A DNA stretch of 64,000 nt from Begonia masoniana (lineage: Eukaryota; Streptophyta; Magnoliopsida; Cucurbitales; Begoniaceae), in the NCBI GenBank assembly GCA_022432975.1, contig CM039509.1:24955432-25019431 (forward strand), written 5' to 3'. Below the pieces are notes generated by a model. The model made no database searches. It was not told the origin of the DNA and saw only the letters and a list, made by a program, of their open reading frames with translations. Shown here piece after piece: positions 23,748 to 32,813 of the stretch; the first letter of the stretch is position 1, and every line of letters starts with the position of its first letter. Both the position numbers and the translations under genes were made by a program.

Positions 23748-24417
23748 TGACCATGTGGTTCCAATGGGGCAAAAGAATGAGAGATTACAACAAATTTTCA
23801 CATAGTGTCGAATGCGTGAAGGAGTTGGATGAGAATAATGAGTTATTCAACTCAATTTAATGGACGAAACACTCCAAGTGATGAAAATCTTGTTGACAAA
23901 ATCCAAGTGATGGAACAAAATCTTAATTCAGAAGCATGGTCACAAAATTTGTTTTAGTCCTACTCTTAACTCCGATGACAAAGTGATAACTGGTTTTTGT
24001 TGAGATTAGTCTCTATTCTCCTGATGTCAACACTACCACTGTTGATCGATGTTGACAGAGCTCTTTCTGATGTTGTTTTGCATATTCGTAATGAAATTGA
24101 TGTCAAATGCAATATATTCTAGAAGTTACAAATGCTTTGGGAACTTAAATTGATGCAACCAACATGAAAAAAAAAAGTACTTGGTCAAAAGTCAAGGCCC
24201 CAAAGAAAAAAGTTAAAGAGGCATATCTTGTTATAGAGGTGGTTTAAGAGAGAAATGCTAGCAACTCATGTTCAAAATATTGTGGAGAGCGAAAGATTCT
24301 TTGTTCGAACCTTGAAGCCAAGGTTCACTTGAAGGGTGAGACTGACACAACCTAGAGTCGATGATGTGGAATAAAAAAAGATATTTTGATGTTTTGAAAA
24401 TCAGTTAGTTAGATAGA
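23748..24417 (+). other. Unassigned retroelement-like remnant
   Basis: AT-rich DNA between the copia LTR and the non-autonomous element. I see only weak coding traces: plus-strand codons around 24290-24380 suggest RFFVRTLKP and VHLKG-like fragments broken by stops. It continues at 32599 after the 24423-32593 insertion is removed. I cannot name the family. Confidence 0.35.
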
Positions 24418-24422
24418 TTTAT

Positions 24423-24743
24423 TGTAACGCCCCCGAACCCACCCTGGTTCGGTGCGCTACTTGGCTCACTTTAACCTCAATAATTTAAAAAATCGTATAC
24501 AACAGAATTTAAAACTAAATCTCCCGAATCTTTCTTATGTTATACCTAGCTGCCTAGACTCACTAATTTCCCTTAATCCTAACCTTTAAGCACCACGACG
24601 TCCTTCTTGAAATTATAACCTACGACTTAAATTTACTGGAAATACCGAAACCTAACTGAACCTAAATTAAGAAACCATTTAGTTCCACCAAATTTATTAA
24701 CTTTTCTTTTAAATTACTTAAATCTAAATTCGCGGGTGTTACA
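24423..24743 (-). repeat. Deleted 3' LTR of element E
   Basis: It keeps the first ~65 and last ~190 bp of the LTR, joined by about 60 bp without counterpart in the 5' LTR. The promoter, microexon and 46-bp array are missing. Confidence 0.85.
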
Positions 24744-24758
24744 ATCCACCCTCCTTAT
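24744..24758 (-). other. Polypurine tract of element E
   Basis: Minus-strand ataaggagggtggat lies immediately before the 3' LTR, after gaggacaaaattttt, as in the Tekay element at 1460-1497. Confidence 0.8.
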
Positions 24759-24882
24759 AAAAATTTTGTCCTCAAAATTTGTGGTACTTTAGTAATTCTT
24801 TAATTCCACACTCTACACTCTATAGCTCAACTACTAATACATCTAATGACATGAACTGTTTCAGTTATCACGAGGACTCTTA

Positions 24883-25896
24883 AATCCCTCTAACTTAGTT
24901 CTCAATTCCCTCTAACTTAGTTCTCAATTCCCTCTAACTTAGTTCTCAATTCCCTCTAACTTAGTTCTCAATTCCCTCTAACTTAGTTCTCAATTCCCTC
25001 TAACTTAGTTCTCAATTCCCTCTAACTTAGTTCTCAATTCCCTCTAACTTAGTTCTCAATTCCCTCTAACTTAGTTCTCAATTCCCTCTAACTTAGTTCT
25101 CAATTCCCTCTAACTTAGTTCTCAATTCCCTCTAACTTAGTTCTCAATTCCCTCTAACTTAGTTCTCAATTCCCTCTAACTTAGTTCTCAATTCCCTCTA
25201 ACTTAGTTCTCAATTCCCTCTAACTTAGTTCTCAATTCCCTCTAACTTAGTTCTCAATTCCCTCTAACTTAGTTCTCAATTCCCTCTAACTTAGTTCTCA
25301 ATTCCCTCTAACTTAGTTCTCAATTCCCTCTAACTTAGTTCTCAATTCCCTCTAACTTAGTTCTCAATTCCCTCTAACTTAGTTCTCAATTCCCTCTAAC
25401 TTAGTTCTCAATTCCCTCTAACTTAGTTCTCAATTCCCTCTAACTTAGTTCTCAATTCCCTCTAACTTAGTTCTCAATTCCCTCTAACTTAGTTCTCAAT
25501 TCCCTCTAACTTAGTTCTCAATTCCCTCTAACTTAGTTCTCAATTCCCTCTAACTTAGTTCTCAATTCCCTCTAACTTAGTTCTCAATTCCCTCTAACTT
25601 AGTTCTCAATTCCCTCTAACTTAGTTCTCAATTCCCTCTAACTTAGTTCTCAATTCCCTCTAACTTAGTTCTCAATTCCCTCTAACTTAGTTCTCAATTC
25701 CCTCTAACTTAGTTCTCAATTCCCTCTAACTTAGTTCTCAATTCCCTCTAACTTAGTTCTCAATTCCCTCTAACTTAGTTCTCAATTCCCTCTAACTTAG
25801 TTCTCAATTCCCTCTAACTTAGTTCTCAATTCCCTCTAACTTAGTTCTCAATTCCCTCTAACTTAGTTCTCAATTCCCTCTAACTTAGTTCTCAAT
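24883..25896 (+). repeat. 22-bp minisatellite, about 46 copies
   Basis: Head-to-tail copies of ttagttctcaattccctcta plus ac, apparently all identical except at the two edges. It sits in the internal region of element E, about 125 bp from the polypurine tract. The lack of any variation is striking. Confidence 0.95.
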
Positions 25897-26221
25897 CCTA
25901 ACTCTCTCTCATAGTTAACTAAGCTCATCACTTCTTTCTTTCCTTTTTATTCGTTATTCTCTAAAGTTTTAAATTTCCGTTACCCAAGATCTACAAGCAC
26001 TCGAGTTCTAACTTACATCCTACCTTAAATTTATCAACTCCAGCCTAAGTTATTCACCAAATTTGCACACTACTAAATCTTTCCCAAAGTTTAATAATTA
26101 AATCTACTCTCTTTTGCTCTTCCTACTCGCTAAGTCTCCTACCCGTTACATTTCTACAATGGTACTCGCTCTCGCTGATTTACCATAACTCTTAACATCG
26201 CGTACATTATTCTAAATCTCC
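25897..26221. other. AT-rich non-coding internal DNA of element E
   Basis: Low-complexity, pyrimidine-rich sequence without a supportable ORF or repeat. Confidence 0.5.
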
Positions 26222-26304
26222 GAACATCATCTTAACGAAATTCGACATGGTCGAAAACACGGGAGGGAAAAACGGTAAATGAGGATTTATTAATGTTTAA
26301 TAAG

Positions 26305-26305
<1 letters not shown>

Positions 26306-26382
<77 letters not shown>
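26306..26382 (+). repeat. ATT trinucleotide microsatellite
   Basis: About 25 ATT units with two interruptions, just upstream of the leader hairpin in LTR D. Confidence 0.95.
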
Positions 26383-26384
<2 letters not shown>

Positions 26385-26390
26385 ACTTAA

Positions 26391-26426
26391 AACAACAGAA
26401 TGGCTCGAAGCAGCCATTCTGTTGTT
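26391..26426 (+). other. Perfect stem-loop in LTR D leader
   Basis: 15-bp arms, AACAACAGAATGGCT and its exact complement, with loop cgaagc. LTR B has the equivalent stem with CTG in place of CAG and the matching change on the other arm. Confidence 0.75.
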
Positions 26427-27161
26427 TGGGTTCGGTGCTCGCGATCGGAGAAGGAGGGAGAGGGGCGGTGAATGCCGGCGATTCCTTGCCGTTTTCAGGC
26501 CAGACGATGGTCGCGCTTCCAGGGCTGCCATTTCCGGCCCGTCTGCGCGCACAAACTGAAAGGTAAGTTTTCTTGTTCCCCTGTTTTCAGTTCGTTTGAG
26601 CCTGTGAGTGACGAGCTGGTTTGAGCTCCGATCACCGGCCATTTTTGGGCAGTCTTGGCTCGAGATTGCCGGACATTAGGCCGGCTTTAGTCGCCTAGCC
26701 GTGAGGAGCCCAATTTGGGCAAAATTCAGCAAGCCCGATTTGGGCATTTCGAGTTTTGTGATGTGTAGCCTCGGGATTTTGGTTGTTTATGCTAATTGAG
26801 GGTGTGAGTGGTCGATTGGTGAGGAATTTGGTGAAAATTGATGGAAAACCGAGAGGGATGAAATTCCCGATTTAGGGCAGATTCGGGTTTTCTTATATTT
26901 GACCTAGCTACGGTCGTTTGTTTTAAAATTCCTTTTGGCAGGTTAAAATAGGTTATTAGAGGAGTACGTGGCCACTGGAATCGTTCGATTCCGATATTCG
27001 ACGCGAAAGTTATGCACGTTTGAAGTTTTGGGTCGGTTTTTACCGAACCCAAATTAGTGGCCATTTAGTTAGGTTTTAGTTAGATTAGGCTGTAAATAGT
27101 AGTTTGAGAGTAATTGGTGAATGGAGGCTTGATTTTAATGAAGTTTGAATATTTATCGTAG

Positions 27162-27214
27162 GTCGAGCCGTAGGTGGACAGAGAACCGAGTATCCTTAGT
27201 GGGCTAGGCGCCAA
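27162..27214 (+). other. Putative leader microexon in LTR D
   Basis: 53 nt between ATTTATCGTAG and GTAAGTAGAGG, starting GTCGAGCC. The preceding intron-like stretch, from the donor at 26563, is 599 bp; its counterparts in LTR B and C are 598 and 603 bp. Confidence 0.5.
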
Positions 27215-27450
27215 GTAAGTAGAGGATGTTTGTGTTTTGCCTTCGGGCCTACACCATGGAACGGTAAGGAATTGTTGTTTGCTTTGTTTGGTTGTTGTTT
27301 GGCTGTTTATTTCAGTTGGTGTTTGAGTATTGCCTAGACATGCATCATTGTTTTCAAACTATGAAACGAACGAGTTTTGAGCATTGTTTTAAATGGTGAG
27401 ATTGAAACGTAAAGGGGTGGTGTGAGTTGAAACGTAATGTGGTTTGTGTT

Positions 27451-27862
27451 AGAGTTGCCCAATCGCGTTAAGGTGGTACCTGCGAGGGACTATAGTTGAG
27501 TCGCCCAGTCGCGTTAGGGTAGCACCTGCGAGGGACTCCATGGGAGTTGCCCAGTCGTGTTAAGGTGGTACCTGTGAGGTACTATAGTTGAGTCGCCCAG
27601 TCGCGTTAGGGTAGCACCTGCGAGGGACTCCATAGGAGTTGCCCAGTTGCGTTAAGGTGGTACCTGCGAGGGACTATAGTTGAGTCGCCCAGTCGCGTTA
27701 GGGTAGCACTTGTAAGGGACTCCATGGGAGTTGCCCAGTCGCGTTAAGGTGGTACCTACGAGGGACTATAGTTGAGTCGCCCAGTCACGTTAGGGTAGCA
27801 CCTGCGAGGAACTCTAGTAGAGTTTCCCAGTCGCGTTAAGGTGATATCTGCGAGGGACTACC
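27451..27862 (+). repeat. 46-bp minisatellite, about 9 copies (LTR D)
   Basis: Two alternating unit types, GTTAAGGTGGTACC and GTTAGGGTAGCACC, form a 92-bp dimer: gagttgcccag..., then gagtcgcccag.... The same array is expanded at 31024-32315 in reverse orientation. Confidence 0.92.
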
Positions 27863-28533
27863 AGATTTGCAGTTTAGCACTTGCGATGAGTTCCGTTCTG
27901 TAAATGAGCAACGAAATGCACACGAAACAAGAGCAACTGAGCGAGTAGAAACTTCATGTGTTAGGGGGTGTGTTGCATTATATTTTTGGTTTGCATTATT
28001 CCCTACTTGCTAAGCATTAGGCTTACGTTTTGTGTTCTATAGTATAGGTGACGAGGTATATACAGGTGAGCTAGACGAGGGAGCCAGGATTAGGCGGCAA
28101 TCGGTGGCTCACGGGGCACGCCGGTGCGGGCAGTTGTCGCGGCGCCTCGACCATGGTCTTCGGGGGAATGTGGGACTTTGTATTTTGGTAGATTATTGTA
28201 GATGTCTGTTTGTGGAAATGATGGGAATGCGTAATTCTTTGTGGTTGATGTTTTTGACAGTTATGGTATAGCTATTTGTATTTGTTGTATATAGTCATAG
28301 TTAAGGGTGATGTGTCGCCCTATACTGTGGACTTTCTTCACTTAGGAATGTTCGTATTTTAGTTTCCCTCTTTACTGCTATTTGGAGATTTCGTATGCTG
28401 GATAGTTGGGTAACAGTATTCTGGATCTGGTTGGGGATTGATTCATTTGCAGATACTTAGCATTTTGGAGGCGCCATTTTCAGGCGTTACTTTGCCGAAA
28501 TTTTCGGGAAGGATGCCGTGGTGCTTAAAGGTT

Positions 28534-29832
28534 AGGATTACAATCATTCATGTATTCCTTGAATACAATCCTTTGTTTGATTCCTCACTTTCCTAATTAG
28601 GTACCTTTATCATTTACTCTTCTAATAAAACCTATACCAAAGTGACATCTCCATGATTCTTCGATGAGGATTTCTTTATCCATTTACTCTACCACTAGTC
28701 CTCATTGTTGCATTCACGATCCTTACTCTCCAATAATGCTAGCCTCAAGCATTCATCAAGGGTTGTCAACTCTCTATGACTCTAGTTTGGGTCATTCTAA
28801 CTATACCGTTGTAATACCCAATAGTCGTTAATTGAGTAAACCCCTAAGTTGGTACTTATTTCCTAAGGAGCAACCATGTTTATAACTTGAGTATCACCTT
28901 GCATCTAACCTTGACCCTCTAATACCTCAAAATCTTTGATCCATACCTCAAAGTCTAATGGCTTTCTAACTCGAAATAAATTTCTCATATTTTTATCCTC
29001 AATACTAATTAATATGAACATTCCTACATGATCACTCAGATTCCACAATTACCAATTTGCCTCAATCAATCTCATCCTCTAAAAGTACTAAAAACACTTT
29101 ACTTAGACTAGATGCTCAAACATAGTCCGTATCTAAATACTCCCACTATGTGTAAATCTAACTATTCTACAATTTGCTATTTCCATTTATCCACGTAAAC
29201 ATACTAATGGTACCTCTACGATCTAAGTTATCTCTCGATAAATTTCATTTCCAACTTCAAACTCTTATCTGGTTCATCATATCCTAGACTTCAAAGGTTT
29301 GCTAACTATGGTCAAACTTCTATGGGTAACAATCCTAGGCATATCACCCTTACAAGCACCCTAAGTTATTTATGTCTCCTATCTCCCTTATTCTAAGGTC
29401 TATTTTGCGTTGCATTTAATCCATCATGTCCTTACCCTTTTACCACTAGGACACCACTCACACCTTTCCTAACGACTATCACATTTACATTTAACTCGGA
29501 TCGACCCTACCATTTTTCCAACATTCCTAGGGTATCAGACTTACTCTCATCCTAAGATCCTCTAATATCTATTTCACTTTCTCCAATAAAATTCCTAGCT
29601 ATTCGAACTATCGATTTACTACGTCTATGAATTGGCTTAAGGAATCCACCAAGGTTGTCTTGGTACACACGGGATTTTCTAGTTCACTACAATCACAAAA
29701 CAAACAGGGTTTAAACCAATGTAATCTTAGATATAAACTAACTAAAAGTAAAGAAATACTTATAGTCGGTGAAGCACGTTGCATGGCGGCCGGCATTGTT
29801 CGGGTAATCATTTGAACGACTCGACCATTTTT
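28534..29832 (-). other. Internal region of element E, no gag or pol seen
   Basis: About 1.3 kb of AT-rich sequence after the primer site. Short ORFs overlap on both strands at 29608-29815 but match nothing I recognise. The absence of coding sequence is why I call the element non-autonomous. Confidence 0.6.
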
Positions 29833-29844
29833 GCTCTGATACCA
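29833..29844 (-). other. Primer-binding site (initiator Met tRNA type)
   Basis: A perfect TGGTATCAGAGC on the minus strand, three bases after the LTR end. Confidence 0.92.
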
Positions 29845-30280
29845 TCTTGTAACGCCCCCGAACCCACCCTGGCTCGGTGCGCTACTTGGCTAACTTTAAC
29901 CCCAATAATTTAAAAAATCGTATACAGCAGAATTTAAAACTAACTCTCTGAAGCTTTCTTATGTCATACCTAGCTGCCTAGACTCACTAATTTCCCTTAA
30001 TCCTAACTTTTAAGCACCACGGCGTCCTTCCCGAAAATTTCGGCAAAGTAACGCCCGAAAATGGCGCCTCCAAAATGCTAAGTACCTGCAAATGAATCAA
30101 TCCCCAACCAGATCCAGAATACTCTTACCCAACTATCTAGCATACGAAATCTCCAAATAGCAGTAAAGAGGGAAACTAAAATACGAACATTCCTAAGTGA
30201 AGAAAGTCCACAGTATATGGCGACACATCACCCTTAACTATGACTATATACAACAAATACAAATAGCTATACCATAACTG

Positions 30281-30972
30281 TCAAAAACATCAACCACAAA
30301 GAATTACGCATTCCCATCATTTCCACAAACAGACATCTACAATAATCAACCAAAATACAAAGTCCCACATTCCCTCGAAGACCATGGTCGAGGCGCCCCG
30401 ACAACTGCCCGCACCGGCGTGCCCCGTGAGCCACTGACTGCCGCCTAATCCTGGCTCCCTCGTCTCACTCACTTGTATATACCTCGTCACCTACACCATA
30501 GAACACAAAAGGTAAGCCTAATGCTTAGCAAGTAGGGAATAATGCAAACAAAAAATATAATGCAACACAACCCCTAACACATGAAGTTTCTACTCGCTCA
30601 GTTGCTCTTGTTTCGTGTGCATTTCGTCAAAAACATCAACCACAAAGAATTACGCATTCCCATCATTTCCACAAACAGACATCTACAATAATCTACCAAA
30701 ATACAAAGTCCCACATTCCCCCGAAGACCATGGTCGAGGCGCCCCGACAACTGCCCGCACCAATGTGCCCCGTGAGCCACCGACTGCAGCCTAATCCTGG
30801 CTCCCTCGTCTAGCTCACTTGTATATACCTCGTCACCTACACCATAGAATACAAAACGTAAGCCTAATGATTAGCAAGTAGGGAATAATGCAAACAAAAA
30901 ATATAATGCAACACAACCCCTAACACATGAAGTTTCTACTCGCTCAGTTGCTCTTGTTTCGTGTGCATTTCG
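30281..30972 (-). repeat. 346-bp tandem duplication in the LTR
   Basis: Copies at 30281-30626 and 30627-30972 differ at only a handful of positions (for example ggcgtg/aatgtg near 30416 and 30762). The join is at cg/tc with no spacer. Confidence 0.92.
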
Positions 30973-31023
30973 TTGCTCATTCATAGAACAGAACTCATCG
31001 CAAGTGCTAAACTGCAAATATGG

Positions 31024-32315
31024 TAGTCCCTCGCAGGTACCACCTTAACGCGACTGAGAAACTCTACTAGAGTTCCTCACAGGTGCTACCCTAACGCGAC
31101 TGGGCAACTCAACTATAGTCCCTCGCAGGTACCACCTTAACGCGACTGGGCAACTCCCATGGAGTCCCTCGCAGGTGCTACCCTAACGCGACTGGGCGAC
31201 TCAACTATAGTCCCTCGCAGGTACCACCTTAACGTGACTGGGCAACTCCCATGGTGTCCCTCGCAGGTGCTACCCTAACGCGACTGGGCGACTCAACTAT
31301 AGTCCCTCGCAGGTACCACCTTAACGCGACTGGGCAACTCCCATGAAGTCCCTCGCATGTGCTACCCTAATGCGAATGGGCGACTCAACTATAGTCCCTC
31401 GCAGGTACCACCTTAACGCGACTGGGCAACTCTCATGGAGTCCCTCACAGGTGCTACCCTAACGCGACTGGGTGACTCAACTATAGTCCCTCGCAGGTAC
31501 CACCTTAACGCGACTGGGCAACTCCCATGGAGTCCCTCACAGGTGCTACCCTAACGCGACTGGGCGACTCAACTATAGTCCCTCGCAGGTACCACCTTAA
31601 CGCGACTGGGCGACTCAACTATAGTCCCTCGCAGGTGCTACCCTAACGCGACTGGGCGACTCAACTATAGTCCCTCGCAGGTACCACCTTAACGCGACTG
31701 GGCGACTCAACTATAGTCCCTCGCAGGTACCACCTTAACGCGACTGGGCGACTCAACTATAGTCCCTCGCAGGTACCACCTTAACGCGACTGGGCGACTC
31801 AACTATAGTCCCTCGCAGGTACCACCTTAACGCGACTGGGCGACTCAACTATAGTCCCTCGCAGGTGCTACCCTAACGCGACTGGGCGACTCAACTATAG
31901 TCCCTCGCAGGTACCACCTTAACGCGACTGGGCGACTCAACTATAGTCCCTCGCAGGTACCACCTTAACGCGACTGGGCGACTCAACTATAGTCCCTCGC
32001 AGGTGCTACCCTAACGCGACTGGGCGACTCAACTATAGTCCCTCGCAGGTACCACCTTAACGCGACTGGGCGACTCAACTATAGTCCCTCGCAGGTACCA
32101 CCTTAACGCGACTGGGCGACTCAACTATAGTCCCTCGCAGGTACCACCTTAACGCGACTGGGCGACTCAACTATAGTCCCTCGCAGGTACCACCTTAACG
32201 CGACTGGGCGACTCAACTATAGTCCCTCGCAGGTACCACCTTACAGCGAACTGGCAAACTTCATGGAGTCCCTAACAGGTGCTAAACCTTAACGCGACGG
32301 GGTGACTACAAGACA
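31024..32315 (-). repeat. 46-bp minisatellite, about 27 copies (LTR of element E)
   Basis: Clean to about 32240, then degenerate. Up to about 31560 the units alternate (GTACCACCTTAACGCG with GTGCTACCCTAACGCG) as 92-bp dimers; beyond that nearly every unit carries gactcaactatagtccctcg. Confidence 0.95.
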
Positions 32316-32598
32316 AACACATATCCGTTTCAAAAACTTACACACCTTGAGGTTCAATCTCACCATTCAAAACCATGCTCAAAACTCGTTCGTTTCGTAG
32401 TTTGAAAACAATTATGCATGTCCAAGCAATACTCAAACACCAACTGAAATAAACAACCAAACAACAATTCCCTACCGTTCCATGGTGTAGGCCCGAAGGC
32501 AAAACACAAACATCCTCTACTTATTTTTTGTCAAACACCAAATTTATTAACTTTTCTTTTAAATTAATTAAACCTAAATTCGCGGGTGTTACATTTAT

Positions 32599-32813
32599 AT
32601 TTTAATGTCATAAAATACTTTTGATTGTTTGTTTGTTATCTTTTGTCCAGTGAGATGGGAGTATTTAGGAAGAGGGTGGGTCAATGATAGAGGTGTGAAG
32701 TTTGTTGTCACTTTGTGATATTCTCGCTAGTAATCTTATTCTCTCTCTCTCTCTCTCTTATTTCTATCTTTACTTTATTCATTTCTATTCTTTGAAGTCG
32801 CGACTGTGGGATT
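32599..32813 (+). other. Remnant continued after element E, with CT repeat
   Basis: Continues 23748-24417. It contains gggtgggtcaatgatagagg and a CT microsatellite (about 32740-32759). I see no gene. Confidence 0.4.

Larger units (their letters stand above)
26222..28533 (+). mobile_element. Truncated gypsy LTR in inverted orientation (LTR D)
   Basis: This LTR is related to the 5' LTR of element E and to LTR C, but lies on the plus strand inside element E. It lacks its TG start and about the last 200 bp; the right break is after ggttaggatta (about 28530). It retains a TAT/ATT microsatellite (26306-26382), a perfect hairpin (26391-26426), a donor-like site (26563), a microexon (27162-27214), a 46-bp array (27451-27862) and a GTGACGAGG acceptor (28048). 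Confidence 0.82.
24423..32593 (-). mobile_element. Complete non-autonomous gypsy-type LTR element (element E)
   Basis: The 8171-bp element is flanked by perfect 5-bp duplications TTTAT (24418-24422 and 32594-32598). On the minus strand it has a 5' LTR (32593-29848), a perfect primer-binding site (29844-29833), an internal region without recognisable gag or pol, a polypurine tract (24758-24744) and a 3' LTR (24743-24423). Both LTRs start TGTAACACCCGCGAATTTAG on the minus strand and end gttcgggggcgttaca. The 3' LTR is only 321 bp against 2746 bp. It resembles a LARD-type element that depends on a Tekay-like partner. Confidence 0.88.
29848..32593 (-). repeat. 5' LTR of element E
   Basis: A 2746-bp minus-strand LTR. 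Compared with LTR D it has lost the U3 promoter, exon 1 and microexon: the sequence jumps from ttaataaatttggtgtttgac to taagtagaggatgtttgtg near 32520-32550. It has gained a 346-bp tandem duplication and a longer 46-bp array. Confidence 0.88.

Noticed and set aside
24883..25896. Possible CRISPR-like array
   Set aside because: Repeats are directly contiguous with no unique spacers and lie in a plant retroelement; the same holds for the 26-, 41- and 46-bp arrays.
26232..26642. Minus-strand ORF with a poly-Asn tract
   Set aside because: The Asn/Ile runs are the ATT microsatellite and the rest is LTR leader sequence; no family resemblance.
28032..28271. Plus-strand ORF in LTR D, also seen on the minus strand at 30598-30780
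   Set aside because: It recurs only because the LTR recurs, and it breaks at different points in each copy; no evidence of selection on the protein.
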